Counted from the stretch's first letter, positions 38,877-51,606 are shown. The stretch is 64,000 nt of DNA from Gambelia wislizenii (GCA_030847615.1 JAUMIR010000005.1:112931116-112995115), one strand, 5' to 3'. Notes: a model not told the origin generated them from the sequence alone. Numbers and translations are program-made.

Positions 38877-41670
38877 CAAATCTTCAACAAGGTGCCTCTC
38901 ACTGTATAGTTTCTAAATTCCTTATCTATTTTTGCTTTCCTGTACCACACATGAGTGAATACCAAATTTGATGTTACAGCATTACAAATTTCGGAGTCTC
39001 GGATTTTCTAGCTTAATCCAATTAACAATCCATTTTAATCCACACGCCATGTAATACATTCTAAGATTAGGAAGGGCCATCCCGCCCCTCTCTTTAGCAT
39101 CTATTAGAGTTGACCATTTCAACCTTGGCTTTTGGCCATTCCAAATAAAGTTCTTTAAATCCTTTGTCCATTCTACAAAGGGTTTCTCATTGTTCAAAAT
39201 AATTAAATTTTGGAACAAAAAGATCATCCTCAGTAAAATGTTCATTTTGACCGTGGCAATCTTCCCCAGTATGGATAAGTTTAATTTCTGCCACTTTTCC
39301 AAATCTTCCCTTACCTTCTTCCAAGCTCTTTTATAGTTGTTTTCATATAGTTCCCTATTTCTTTTACTGATCCATACTCCTAAATACTTTGCTTTACTTT
39401 CAACTTTACACCCAGAACTGCCTCCTAATTGCCTTTCTTCTTCCTTTGTTAAATTCAGCAGAATTATAACTGTTTCCTCCTTATTAAGCTTAAAGCCTGA
39501 TAGTAGGCCGAATTTACTTATTATTTCTAATAATTTCCTCATGTTATCTAAAGATTCCTGAAGTATTAATAAATCATCAGCGTAGGCTAGTGTCTTATAT
39601 TCTTGTCCTTTAAATTTTAAACCCGATATTGTCTTATCTTCTCTAATTTGCTTATTTAATAATTCCATGGATAATATAAACAAAATAGGTGAGAGTGGGC
39701 ATCCCTGCCGTGTTCCTTTCTGAATTTTAATCTCCTGTGATCTCTCTCCATTCACCACTATTTGTGCCTTTTGATTATGATATATATGTCCAATACTCTG
39801 TAAGAACTCCTTTCCTACTCCTATCTCTTCTAATACTATTTTCATAAATGGCCAGCGTAGGTTATTGAAAGCTTTCTCTGCATCTGCTAATATTAATGCA
39901 GCTTTCTTATCATTATTTTTCCCAAAATATTCCAGAGCATTCAAAGTCATCCTGATATTATACGACACTGTCCAGCCTGGAAGAAAACCATTATGGTCCG
40001 GATATATAAATTCAACCAGTATTCTTTTAAGTCTATTTGCTAGAATTGATGCATAGATCTTATAATCAATATTTAATAGTAATATGGGTCAGTAATTTTT
40101 AATCTCTGTTAGGTCTCTCCCTTCCTTTGGAATCAAAACTATTTCTGCTTTTTTTTCATGTTTCGGGGATACCTTCCTCTCTTATCTTGTTGAGCATCAC
40201 ATGTAGGTATGTCACAATATCTTCCTCAAATGCTTTATAATATTCAGCAGTAAGTCTGTCAGGTCCCAGGGATTTCCCATTTTTTAACTCCTTTATAGCC
40301 TCTGCTATTTCCTGCGTTGTTATTGGTTTTTCTTGATTCTTCCTCTGTTCCATTGGGATAGTTCCTATGTTACTCATAGAGATATAATTTTTAGTTTCTG
40401 CTTCACTCTCAGCTTCATTTGTTTCCGAATATAGTTTTGAATAGTACTGACTGAATTTCCCCATTATCTCTTTTTGTGATGTGTATATTACCTGATCTTC
40501 TTCATCCTTAATTCTAGTTATAATTTTCTTCCCTGTTTCCTTCTTGAGCTTGTACGTTAGCCACCTTCCGACTTTATTCGCATTAGTGAAATAATATTGT
40601 TTGGCCTTTTTTAATTTATAACCTATACCTTCTATTAACTCTTGATTTATTTCTGCCTGTATCACTTTTATCTCCCTCAAGATCTTTGCGTTTCTAGGAT
40701 TCCATCTTAACATGTTTTCTTTTTCCATAAGGGCCATTGTTAACCTTTCTTTCTTTTTTTTCTTTGTTTCTGCACTTCAGCTCCTCTCTGTAGGAACCTT
40801 CCCCTCATAGTTGCTTTAAAGGCATCCCATATGGATTTACTCAGAATATCCTCTGTGTTGTTTATCTCGAAAAACGTTTTTATCACAGCCTTCATCTTTT
40901 GTACAAATAACTCATCTTTCAGTAATTTTTCCTTAAATCTCCAAGTAAAGGCTTTCTTCTGAATATGTAATGTCAATCTTAAAGGATTATGGTCCGATAT
41001 TAGGTTGCACATCAACATCTCTTATTTTCATGCTAAGTTCTTTGGCTACCCAGAACATGTCTATTCTAGACCAAGTGTGATGCACCTCTGAATAAAAAGT
41101 ATATCCTTTCTCGTTTCCTTTTTTATGTATCCATGCATCTATTAAGTTGTGTTCTTCTAAGATCTGACAAATGAATGGTAAATTATCATGGTCTCTTTTA
41201 CTTTTGCTTTTCTCTCCTGCTGATCTATCTTTCTGCTTATCAAGCACCCCATTAAAGTCACCAGTTATGATAACATTACCCGTTTCTATTTTCCCTAATT
41301 CCGAATTCAAGGATTTATAAAATTGATTTTTTTTCTCTAGCGGGGCGTAAATTGCTATCACATTTATTATCTGGTGTACTAACATCAGTTCAATTCCCAC
41401 GAAATGCCCATTCTCATCTCTCATAATCTCCTTTGCGTCATATCTATTGTTTACATAGACTACTACTTCTTTTTTCTTCTGTGAGGAAGAAGAGTGAAAT
41501 AATTGGCCTAATCTTTTATTCTCCAAATATTTTTTATCTTGTTCTCTTATCCTTGTCTCCTGAATTGTTATTATGTCTGCTTTCTGTTTCTCTAAAAGAT
41601 AGAATACTCTTTTCCTCTTTTCTGGTGTGTTTAATCCTTTAACATTCCATGTTATAATTGAAAATGCCAT
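38877..41670 (-). pseudogene. L1 ORF2, endonuclease and reverse transcriptase (proximal to Ngaro insertion)
   Basis: Starts at the ATG at 41670 with AFSIITWNVKGLN, two bases after the ORF1 stop. Endonuclease blocks include QETRI (catalytic E), GDFNGVLD (D, N) and SRIDMFWV. RT blocks are KSLGPDRLTAEYYKAF, DAEKAFNNLRWPF, KGTRQGCPLSPILFI and TLAYADDLLIL (active site YADD). Frame breaks lie near 40990-41018, 40738, 39970-40155 and 38985. At the left it runs into the Ngaro-type element at GTLLKIWD and continues in frame at 31910. Its damage is moderate, so it predates the pristine element inside it. Confidence 0.88.
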
Positions 41671-41672
41671 CT

Positions 41673-43029
41673 TTATTCTACTTCTTCAGCACTGATCTCT
41701 CTTTCTTCTTCCACTTCGTCTTCCTCTTCTTGAGCTTTCCCATCGCTGTCTACATTCTCTTGGTCTTCTTGATCTTCTATTTTCCTTTTCCGTAATTTCT
41801 CCTGATCCCTAAACTTCTCCAAGTTTCCTCCTGATCCTATATCACCTTCTTCCAAATCATCTCCTTCCTCACCTGCTGTATCTTCTCCTTCTTCAGTTTC
41901 TAATTCCGTCTCTTTATTTGTATGTTCGTTATTCTTTTTAGCTTTTTCATCTCTTTTTTCCCATTGCCTTTTAAAATTATGTTTCCTTTCATCCTGATCT
42001 ATTTTCTCCATAAATTCTTTAGCTTTTTCTATCGTATTAATTCTCTACCTCCTCTGATAATATATAAATGAAAGACCTTCTATCCATTCCCATCTATAAG
42101 TGATACCAATTTTTGTCAGTTTTTGTGTCAAAGGTTTATACTCTTGTCTTTTTCTTAATATTTCTGGGGAGGTATCTTTGAATATTTGAATGTCTTTCCC
42201 ATCTATCTCTTATTTTGATAACTTTTTTCACGATCTCATCCCTAAAAGAAGCTTTGGTGTATGTTATTATTACATCTCTTGGTACTTTTTTTTCTCTTTG
42301 GCTGCCACTGTGTTTATTCTAAACATTTTATCTGTCAATTTTAATAAAGCCTCTTCAGACATTTCCATAAATTGTGCCATTTGAGGTATAATCCTGTTGT
42401 ATAAATTTTCCTTAATCATTTCCGGTATTCCTCTTAATTTGATACACCTCTCCCAATATCTTAATTCCTGTAACAAATTAAGATTTTTCTCTTTTTCTTG
42501 TTCCATCTTTATGTTTTCTGTATAGTTTTCTAATGCTTCAGTTCAATTTTTAACATCCTCTAAATCACTTTTCATCTCTTTTATTTCAAATGTTAATTTC
42601 TCTAGTCTTTTCCCCAGCTTCTCCATGTCAGATTTTAATTATTTTCTAAGACTCTTAAAATCCTCTTTCATTTCACGCTTAAACTCCCTCAATTCCTGTA
42701 AAATTTGGGTGTTTATATCCGCTTGTTTAGGTGTCATCTCAATGGATCCTCTCCTCATCAATGTAGGACTTTTTCAGACAATGTAAAAATAACGCTAGCA
42801 GCATCGCCAGGTTGCGATGCTGCAGCGCAAGAGGGCGTCAGTTTCGTACGACGCTCCTTCCCAGCGGTACTGCAACAGTACCGCTGGGAAGGAGCGTCAT
42901 ACGAAACTGACACCCTCTAGCGCTGCAGCGTCGCAACCTGGCGACGCTGCTAGCGTTATTTTTACATTGTCCAAAAAAGTCCGTAGTTTGAGAGACTGTA
43001 TGAGCCCTAGATCTAACTCCAGATGCCAT
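41673..43029 (-). pseudogene. L1 ORF1, coiled-coil RNA-binding protein, split by a MITE
   Basis: ATG at 43029 (MASGVRSRAHTVSQ), then the MITE (42982-42766), then MTPKQADINTQILQELREF and a heptad-rich coiled coil with internal stops. An RRM-like part follows (RYWERCIKLRGIPEMIKENL, 42270-42506), then a broken region. The tail at 41673-42011 is extremely acidic and charged (runs of E and D), ending SAEEVE. The stop at 41673-41675 is followed by two bases and the ORF2 ATG, an arrangement that suits re-initiation. The related ORF1 start at 56143 begins MASGVRS too. Confidence 0.78.
42766..42982. mobile_element. Palindromic MITE, 217 bp, in L1 ORF1
   Basis: The halves are reverse complements for nearly the full length (centre near 42874, gtactgcaacagtac). 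The ends read GGACTTTTTCAGACAATG and, reversed, GGACTTTTTTGGACAATG. GTA lies directly outside both ends (42763-42765 and 42983-42985), suggesting a 3-bp duplication. CpG-containing arms differ mainly at CG/TG positions, as expected from methylated-CpG decay. It shares the terminal motif GGACTTTWTCAGA with the MITE at 11010-11319. Confidence 0.88.
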
Positions 43030-44550
43030 ATTAAGTCTTTGTTACCCACTTATCAGTTCTTTAACCATTGGTTTGCTTTTTCTATATATCTCCTTCTGCA
43101 CTTCCCCCTCCTTTAAAGAGCTCTTATTCTCAGCTACTTTCTCCACCTCTCTATATTCTCCTTCTATTTATATTTCACTCCTTTCACTCCTCTCACTCCT
43201 ATCATAACTGTTATTCTTAAATACTTCCTCTAATCCTCTAACCCTCAACAATTTCATAAATCACTCTATATACCCTACCCTATATATCATCCACGTTTCC
43301 CAAAATTTCATGAATTCTTCAAGTCATCCATTCATACATAACTACATAGATAGACATATATGCAAATTCATCCATTTATGAATTCATTCATATGAATTGT
43401 AAGCTCATAGACTCATAAATTCATAAATTCATTCATATGAATCGTGAACTCATAAACTCGTAAATTCATTAAACTCCTTAAATTCCTTGAACTCAATGAA
43501 AATTACTAAATCAATAACTAATCAATTACAATAAATCCATTAAGTTCCTTAAATTCAGTGAGAATTACTCATCAGTAACTAATCAATTGCGTTTACTACT
43601 CAGTTGTGATAAATTCATTAATTTCTTTAAACTCAGTTAAAAATTACTAGCCAATTAACAATCCATTACCAAACTTAATCGCAAAGCTCTAGACACAATT
43701 TCATTTGATTACTCAGATACTCAATTCCTCGATTCATCATTTTTAAATTAACTCTTCACAAATTCATTAAGTTTTCACAATTCCTCAGACTCCTTTGAAA
43801 TAATTTTAACCAAACCCACTTAGACTGTAATTATATAATTTCTAACTATAATCTTAAATTAAACTCCTGCCTTATTTCCTCTAGCTAGTATATCCAATTA
43901 TTTTGTTATCTTCAACAACAGAGACAGAAATAATATAAAGCTCACTCTTGACTTTGCTGTTATATCCCACTTATATTCTGATTAATTACAATTGCACTCA
44001 GTCCTATCTCCTTTCTCCTCTCCCATCTTCTAGTCCGTCTTTCTTCTTTCTAACTTCTTCTTCAAACTTCCACTTAGCCTCATCTCTTCATTCTTACTGT
44101 TCTCTCTCTCTGCGTCCGGGACTTTCGTGCTGTGTTCCTTCCTTTCTGCTCCTCGTACTCCATCTCTCCTTCTGTGTGACTCCATGTAGCCATCTCTTAT
44201 ATCGCCCCCTCTAACTCCACACAGTTCTTTTCTTTCTTTCTTTTCCTCCTGTACCCCAGGAACTACTTTCCATCACTCTCTGTAGAATGGCTTCTTTCTC
44301 CTTCTCTTTCTCCTTCTCGCTCTCCCCTTCTCAGCTTGTATTTGTACCGTATTCCTTCAATTTTACCACCTCTTCTTCTTCGTTCGCTGATATCCCATTC
44401 TAAATCACTACTCCTGACTGCGAGCCTCCCACTGGCAAAAGTAACAAACCCTGAGGGTTCTATTATGTTTAACATAATGGAAACTGGCAAACATTCAATC
44501 CAGATTTTACTCAGGTTTTTTTTCCCTCTTTCCAAGCTTGTTGTGTTTGT
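43030..44550 (-). other. L1 5' UTR
   Basis: About 1.5 kb of pyrimidine-rich (plus strand) leader upstream of the ORF1 ATG. Positions 43370-43680 hold degenerate tandem units of about 60-70 bp (aaattcattaaactccttaa, then a tcaataactaatcaatta core). The outer boundary is placed near 44550 by the end of the pyrimidine-rich stretch and is uncertain. Confidence 0.55.
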
Positions 44551-44604
44551 CAGTCACAAAAGATTATGGTAGACTTCTTTCTATCTGAAAGCATCTTAAT
44601 AGAA

Positions 44605-44725
44605 TTATGTGTGTTTGTGTGCCTAGAAATTGCCTGTTGACTTTATGGTTGCCCCATGAATTTCATAGTGTTTTCTTAGGCAATGAATACTCAGAGGTGG
44701 TTTGCCAGTTCCTTCTTACATTGCA
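44605..44725 (-). mobile_element. Squamate SINE tail fragment
   Basis: The plus strand reads tgttgactttatggttgccc, catgaatttcatagtgtttt, ggcaatgaatactcagaggt and ggtttgccagttccttctta, the shared tail of the 5S- and tRNA-type SINEs on the minus strand. The head is missing. Confidence 0.7.
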
Positions 44726-46290
44726 TCACGATGCTATGTTCAGGTTTTTCTCAGTCCCTCCCTGATGCACATCAATCCTCAGGCCATAGTGCCTTTCAAG
44801 GCACAGAAAGTATGTAACATTAGTCCTTGTGGTTGCAAGGGAGTAAGAAGTGTCTGGATTGGACTAGCTTGGACTAAGGAGACTGGTTCTCTAATAAATA
44901 GAGCAACATCTAAATATGCCTATAGCACTTCTGATTCTGCCTTAGGCTTCAGCTCTAATTCCAGCAGCTAATTTCAGGACGCTTAGCACAGAGAACTTTC
45001 CCTTGAAGTCCAGATTCTTTCACTTACCTATCCATAGCCATGTCCAATGTCACAGTGATGCATTTTTAAATGCAGGGTCCTATCATGATAGTTCCTATAT
45101 CCACAGTTCCAAGCAGACCTATAGCCATCCTTTGGGCAAAGATAAGCACATATTCAGGATCAGAGGGCCATTTTTGTGTCTCCAGATTCCATGCAGACAC
45201 CAGGCACTACATTTTAGCACTAGGAGGGCATTTTGGGCAAACAGAAGTCAATTTGAAACATTTTTAGACCTGTAGAAACAGCATTTGGAGCAAAACTATT
45301 TTGTCTAGAGGCTATTTTGGAAGGGGAAAACTACATATTTTCAGCCTTTTTAAAATGGTTTGGAAGTTTGTGGGTTACAAGGACTGCATGTGGTACATCT
45401 CCTCCACATTTCTATTTATTTAACTCCTTTTGTGGAGTAGACATGTACACAAAGGGTGCATGGAAAGAGAAATATCCAGCCTTTGTTAATTTTTCAAATT
45501 TCCCAACCCCCTTTATGTGAATCTGTCAAAAATGTACAATCCTGATTATCACCTCATTATTTGATAAAAATTGTTTGGTGCACCAGCAAAATACATTATC
45601 ACTCCTCTTCTTAACAAAAGGCCTAGAGATGCATGCCATTGCATTTCTGATCCATTAAAACATTATTCCCCTATTGTTCAACCCACAAAGCCATTATTGG
45701 TTCTTAGCACACCTTAAGTGTTAGCATTCGGTCAGTCAACGTCTGAATTTATGCTGTACACAAACTTTTTTAAAATGACATTATTTGGTGTCCTTTCTTG
45801 ATCTCACAGCATTCTCTACACTTCCTGGGTTTTGTTAAATTTAATGGACCATATAATAACCTCTCTCTTTCTCTCTCATCCTCCACCCCCATCTTCTGCA
45901 AGTTAAATGAGAGGATGCTTGAGTCAATATTCCTTCCTCAAATTGAAAGTGCTTCTTGGGAAATTTGCCAGATATGCTCTAGGGGACTTGCTTATCTTAA
46001 AAAGATGTTTAAAAAATATGAAAGGGCAAGAAGAAGGAGCAAATTATCCAGATTCTCCTCCTGCACAATAATTTCAGAAAAATGCTGTGCATGTTGTATT
46101 AACTTCCAACAATGTCAACGGTAGGTCACAATATGTCTCATAAATCTAATGATTTTGCTGTTAGTATCTTTATCATCATATTTAATAATTACATTATTTT
46201 GGTGCCTCAAGACCCCCCCCCCCAAATGCTAACATTGTAGCCCACAAAGATAGACTTCACAGGTCAGGGTAAGTGTTTCCTTAGTCTTCA
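44726..46290. other. Unrecognised sequence
   Basis: About 1.5 kb with no recognisable gene or repeat. Short chance open frames only. Confidence 0.5.
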
Positions 46291-46524
46291 ACTGCATTCA
46301 GCTTGATCAGCCTTACTCAGACATTTTTTTTTTAACCAGGAAGAACCTTGCAATTATTGTCAGGTCTCAGGGAACCCCTGCATTAAAAAAACAAAACAAA
46401 AAAACAAAACACTATTATATGTATAGCTAAATCCCCCCCCCCGCCCAATCACAACCTTTTGCAGAGCCCCAGTGACCTCTCATGGAACCCTAGGATTCCA
46501 GGGCAGCCTGGCTGAGAAACCCTG
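46291..46524 (-). mobile_element. hAT-like remnant
   Basis: The minus strand begins CAGGGTTTCTCAGCCAGGCTG at 46524, a hAT-style CAG start, and continues through a diverged interior with an A/C-rich simple repeat (46385-46412) and a C run (46433-46442). The other end is not clear and no target duplication was found. Confidence 0.45.
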
Positions 46525-47224
46525 AGCTACATAATCCTTTCTGCAAGATGTGGTGATGGCTGTAGATTTAGACAGCTTGAAAAATGTGAGAAAGTATCAG
46601 AGCAAGGGTGAAGTAAGAGGGAGAGCCTGAAACACACACAAAAATACAACTGATTCAGCTGAACACTTTTTGAGGCCTTCCAACCATTCTGGACCATAAA
46701 AACATGGACAGCAGCTGCAGTCCTAAGAGATCATGAACAGGACCTTGAAGGGATTTATGGGTGGAAGGACTACTACCACTTTCCAGAGGAATAGGGGATA
46801 GTAATTACAGGTGACTCCCTGATAACAGGGACCTAACAGGATGTCTGTAGAAGGATGTCTTCCTGGTCCAAGACACAATAGAAAGTCTCATATCAATCCA
46901 ATTGACCTTCCTTCTAATCTGAAAAAACACAGTCTCCAACATATTGCAAGCAATTCTGAAGCTCTTGTTAGGACCCTGGGGCACAGGTTATTAATGCACC
47001 TCTCAAGCCTCGCAACAATACAGGAAAACAATCAATGGTGACCCACAAAACACAAGTTCATCTTCCCTTTCCTCAGAAACTTCATGTACCCTGATAGCTG
47101 TTGAAGTAAAATTCTGTCAAGTCCAAATAATTCCTCATTTGCCTTGCTGGCAGCTTCATTTTGCAAAAGGTTTAGGTAACAATGAGGGATCAAGCTATTT
47201 TGGACCTGATTCTCATCAATGGGG
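46525..47224. other. Unrecognised sequence
   Basis: No gene or named repeat visible. Confidence 0.5.
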
Positions 47225-47905
47225 TCATAGAGTCATAGAATCATAGAGTTGGAAGGGTTCCCATGGGCCATCTAATCTTCTGATCAATGTAGGATCTCCA
47301 GCTAAAGCATCCCCTGCAGGTAGCTCTCGAGTCTCTCTGTGAAGATGTCCAGTGAAAGAGACCATACTACTTCTTTAACCAATTGATTCCATTGCTGAAT
47401 CACTTTTACTGTGAAGAAGTTCCTTCTAATGTTCAATCAAAATCTATTCTCCTGTAACTTTAAACCATTAGACCTGGTCCTATCCTTTGGGGCAGAAGAG
47501 AGCAGGCTTCCCCACTCCTCTCTGTGGCTGTGCAGTCTTCTCTTCACCAAGAAGAACATGCCCAGATCCTTCAACCTTTCTGCATATGTTTTGTTCACCA
47601 TGCCTGTTATCATCTTCATTGCCCTTCCCTGAACTTGTTCCTGCTTGTATATATCCTTTTTTTAAAATGAGGCACCCAGAACTGAATGCAGTACTCTAGA
47701 AGAGGCCTGACCAGCACAGAATATAGTGGGACTATTATTTCCTCCACTTAGTAACAATGCTTCTATTAATGCAGGCTAAAATAGTATTTGCATTTTTTGC
47801 TGCAGCATCATACTGCTGGCTTATGCTCAGTTTATAATCAACAGTAATCCCAAGGTCTTTTTTGCATGTAGTATTTCTGAGCCAAGTATTCCCAATCCCT
47901 CCATG
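47225..47905 (-). pseudogene. Old CR1 LINE 3' end
   Basis: It starts with the terminal CR1 motif seen in reverse (catagagtcatagaatcata, then gagttggaagg). The minus-strand translation resembles the CR1 C-terminus: NRFDHLKLQENRF-like and LKDLGMFFLVKRRLHSHREE at 47440-47600, then a piece matching KKCKYYF..INRSIV-type sequence to about 47780. It is more diverged than the CR1 copies at 7885 and 19851, so probably an older subfamily. Confidence 0.75.
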
Positions 47906-48029
47906 CTATGTTATGGCAGGACTTAGGAAAGACCCAGGACAGAGTTGTGATGATTGATTTAAAATCAAAGCAAACACAAATCAGGTCAAGAGCTGTGCCA
48001 GAGGTGCTGACTGTTTGCAACAGGAAATA

Positions 48030-50508
48030 TTAAATATTTGGCAGAATTTATATATAGTTCTTCAGAATGGCAGTCTAAGGAGACTGAAGCAATATATAGA
48101 GGCAAAATTCTGCTTATGTGCAGAGGGAAGAAACTTCCAAAAGATGTGATAATTCATTTTACACAGAAAAGCATCACAGATGAAATGTTGAGAATGCATT
48201 TTAAGAATCAAATAATTCTGAGAATCAAATAATAATCAAATAATCAAATAATTATGCTTTCAGAAATTCTAGAAAGAATGCTGAGGAAACAAAAAGAATA
48301 CAAGTCGCTCAGAAAATGATATAGTTTTTCACTGGATAGTCCCATAGGGTTTGATAACTACTTATGCAGGCAACAAATTATCTGAAGAGAGCAAAAATAT
48401 GTTCAAAAAGATGAAGGAGGCCCCAGAAGGAGATATGCATAAAGCTGAGAGGTGTTAAGCAGAAATAAGAATAACAATAAACATATTTTAATAAAACAAC
48501 TAAAATGCATCTAAAGACAGTATCATAGAATGTAAATAGACTAAATTCACCCCAGAAAAAGAAAAAAATTGGCACTTTCTAAAAAAATATTGAAACTATT
48601 TTTTTCCGAGAGTTCAGATAAGAAAAAGAGTTTGTTGGCTTTTGCAGAATGGAAATTTGGGTCAAGAATTTGTGTTTGCAAATAAGAATAAAAGATAGGG
48701 AGAAACTTCTTTATAAACCAGAAACTATGAAGTAAATTGTTATTTCATTTCGAAGATCGTGTTAGTCTTTAATCCCTTTTCAACTGATATTTCAAGGTGA
48801 ACAACGTAGATGTCTAATTGTGGAAATCATCTGGAATGGCAATATAATATATGTAATGGGCATCTGTGCCAAATAATGAGAAATCAATGTTTTATGAAAA
48901 TTAATTTAAAAAGACATCAGAATTGGACTCAAAAAATCCAATTTGCATGGGTGAGTGGAATGAAGCTATGGATCCTAATAATGAAAGGTGTTCCAGTAAA
49001 GGAATTAAGGAAGATCAAAGAAGACTACCAAGAACCTTTTTAAAATATACAGAGTACTTTGGGTTAATAGATGGTTGGAGATATTTACAACCAAATTCTA
49101 GAGATTATACTTTTTTCTCAAACTGCCACATCTTTCTCTAGAATAGTAATGGATTTCTAAGAATATTGTCAATTTAGTAAAGGAGATGGACAGTTTCTAA
49201 AATCTTTTTCAGACCATAATGACACAGTGGATTCTCTGAAAATAGAGCAAATGCAGTTTAGACAGAGACTTAATGCAAACCGTGCAAATTTAGTTTAGAT
49301 GGAGAGTTCATGAATATCTACTTTTGAAGATGGAAATATTACAAGAATGTTTAAAAAATTAAGCAGAACTTTTAAACTTAATTTAATAAAGACACAGACC
49401 ATACATTAGTTTGGAAAGCAAGTAGATAATAAAATATGGATCCAGACTGGGGGGTGGGTGGGGAAAGAAACAGAAGCAAAAAAAAAATGCTGGAGGAGAA
49501 ACAAAATCTAGAATGAAAATTGAAGGAAAATTTTTATAGAGACTAAATAAAAGATGAAGTCACTTCAACAACAGTTCTAACTGTTTGCAGTCCAAGAAAT
49601 GAATGACAAACTACTATATCAAAAACAAAAGAATTTCAAATTTGCAAATAAACCTGGGAAGTAACTCTATTACAAGTTGAGACAGGAAAGGATAAAGAAA
49701 TCTGTCACAAAAATTGGGAAGTGAGATCAGTATATAACTAATAATATGAAAATATTAAAGTCTTTTGAGGAGTATTACAGAGATTTAGATGTGAGGAGCA
49801 ACAAAACAGTCACAGATATGTAAGACTATTTGGATAGACTCTAATTGGACAAACTATGTCTGTAACAAAAGCAAAGTCTGAATGGTCCTGTGACAAGAGT
49901 GACACTTCTTGAGGTAATTAAAATGTTTAAAGTTGGAAAAGTTCCAGGCCCAGATTGACTATCTGAAATATAGTATAAGAAATTTGAAGATGCATTATTT
50001 CAGCCATTTAAGATGGTATGTGATGGAGTCTTAGGGAAAGGACAGATGCCAGATTTGTGGGAAAACACCTATCTTACACTGATAACAAAGAAGATACAGA
50101 TGAAACATTAACAAAGAATTATAGACCTATTTCATTACTAAACAATGACTATATGATATTTATTATTATTTTGGCAACAGACTGAAGAAACATATCTGTC
50201 AGAATATTCATGAGGGTCAGCATGGATTTTTGGATAAAAGACAACTAAGGCATATTATAAGAATTGTTTTGTATACCATCAATTATTTGGAATATCATAA
50301 TTACAAAATAGTTGGTTTTGATTTTTTTTTTTAGATGCAGAGAAAGCATCTGATAATATCTCTTGGAATTACTTATTTCAAGTATTGGAGAGAGTGGACT
50401 TTGGTGAAAATATTATTTGAGCTATAAAGACAATATATTCAGTTCAAAAAGCTCAGATTTTGGTAAATGCAAAACAACACAGATTGAGATTTTAAAAAGG
50501 TGAACTAG
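48030..50508 (+). pseudogene. Old L1 LINE: ORF1 C-terminus, endonuclease, part of RT
   Basis: RGKKLPKDVIIHFTQKSITDE at 48120-48185 is the ORF1 C-terminal domain. ORF2 endonuclease pieces follow (MDPNNERCSSKGIKEDQRRL near 48966-49040, YTEYFGLIDGW). RT pieces follow: GKVPGPD near 49936, WENTYLTLI..K near 50060, and AEKASDNISWNYLFQ at 50338-50385. The copy stops at KGELD near 50508, in the KGTRQGCPLSP block. Many stops and indels make it the most decayed L1 here. The abrupt end coincides with the start of the next L1. Confidence 0.72.
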
Positions 50509-51025
50509 ACTGAATTGATTGGCTTCTGGTTTGGGATGGAGTGGCAACAAGAAGGATTGTAAATCAGCTCTGACCCTATTCTCTCCTGAAGGGCTGAAAA
50601 GGAGGAGGTAAGAACTTAATCCCCCCCAAAATACGAGGTGCCCAGGAAATAGGGCATCCCGATCGAAGCTGCTAAAAGGCTGGGACCCATGCACCAGAGA
50701 GATAAATTGCTTGCAAAAAAGAGTAGTGAGAGGTGATGGGCAGTGCTGCAGCAAGACAGCCATTGGAGGAGAAAGCAAGTGGGAGGAAAGCCCTGCTTGC
50801 TTAACTGCAATAAGCTGCCAAATCTCCTCGGAATTGTAAGAGAACTAGCTTTGATTTATTGGTGTGAGTATTCACAGGAAACCTCTTTCTGAAAGGAAAT
50901 TAAGCCCCTTGAAGATGTAACAGGCTTCTCAAAGATTTATGTGAAATTATTGCTATTTTTTTTCTAATCCCTCATTTTTTTCTTATTATTGATTTTTTAC
51001 CATCACCATTTGTGGTGGAATTGTA

Positions 51026-51065
51026 TGTCGGGATGATAGGACACTCAATCCCTGGCAGAAGACAA

Positions 51066-51104
<39 letters not shown>

Positions 51105-51302
51105 TCAGCAGGCTCAGTAGTAATCCATTCCCACACTCACACACAGATACTCACACACAGAGTTTTTGATGTCCAAATAAGCAGGAGACACTTTTTTCTT
51201 CAAAGTTGCAATATGTACAAATAGTTACATTTGAAGGAGAAACTGCTTCACCAGGCCTCAGCATTCACAGGAAGAGAAGTAAGTGAGCTTTGTTCTGAGC
51301 TC

Positions 51303-51356
<54 letters not shown>

Positions 51357-51447
51357 TTGCCCCCTAGTGGTCTGACTAGGCAAGACTTGGTAGTTCATGC
51401 AACATGGTTCTGCAGTTGTTTGGCCATTTTATAATGGAGTCCTGACA
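51026..51447 (-). repeat. Copia LTR (3' LTR of minus-strand element)
   Basis: 422 bp, homologous to 55567-55939. It is longer because of (TAA)n at 51066-51104 and (TA)n plus (GA)n at 51303-51352, which the other LTR lacks. Shared blocks include gatgtccaaataagcaggag and ccccctagtggtctgactag. Confidence 0.9.
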
Positions 51448-51537
51448 ATCCCCTCCAAAATGGTCAAACTACTGCACAAGACAAATGTTTTCATCACAGC
51501 ATACCATCATTAACATACATTGTTGGACATCAATTGT

Positions 51538-51606
51538 CTGTCGGTTGACCGATTGCGTTGCAGAGGGGCGGGATAGAAATAAAATTTTATTATTATTATT
51601 ATTACT
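51538..51606 (+). mobile_element. L2-like 3' tail inside copia
   Basis: gttgcagaggggcgggatag followed by aaataaaattt and (ATT)n is the L2-type terminus, like 13820-13891. It lies between the RNase H remnant and the 3' LTR of the copia element, so it inserted later. Confidence 0.6.

Larger units (their letters stand above)
30621..44550 (-). mobile_element. Full-length L1 LINE, split by a Ngaro-type element and a MITE
   Basis: On the minus strand the order is: 5' UTR (43030 to about 44550), ORF1 (43029-41673, split by a MITE at 42766-42982), a 2-base gap, ORF2 (41670 to 31065, split by the Ngaro-type element at 31911-38876), 3' UTR (31064 to about 30631) and a poly(A) seen as a T run at 30621-30631. 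Without the inserts it is about 6.7 kb, so it is full length. Frames have a modest number of breaks. The 5' boundary is uncertain and I found no convincing target duplication. Confidence 0.85.

Noticed and set aside
43948..44214. Small hydrophobic open frame as a possible gene
   Set aside because: It is pyrimidine-rich antisense of the L1 5' UTR. Leu/Ser/Phe richness comes from composition.
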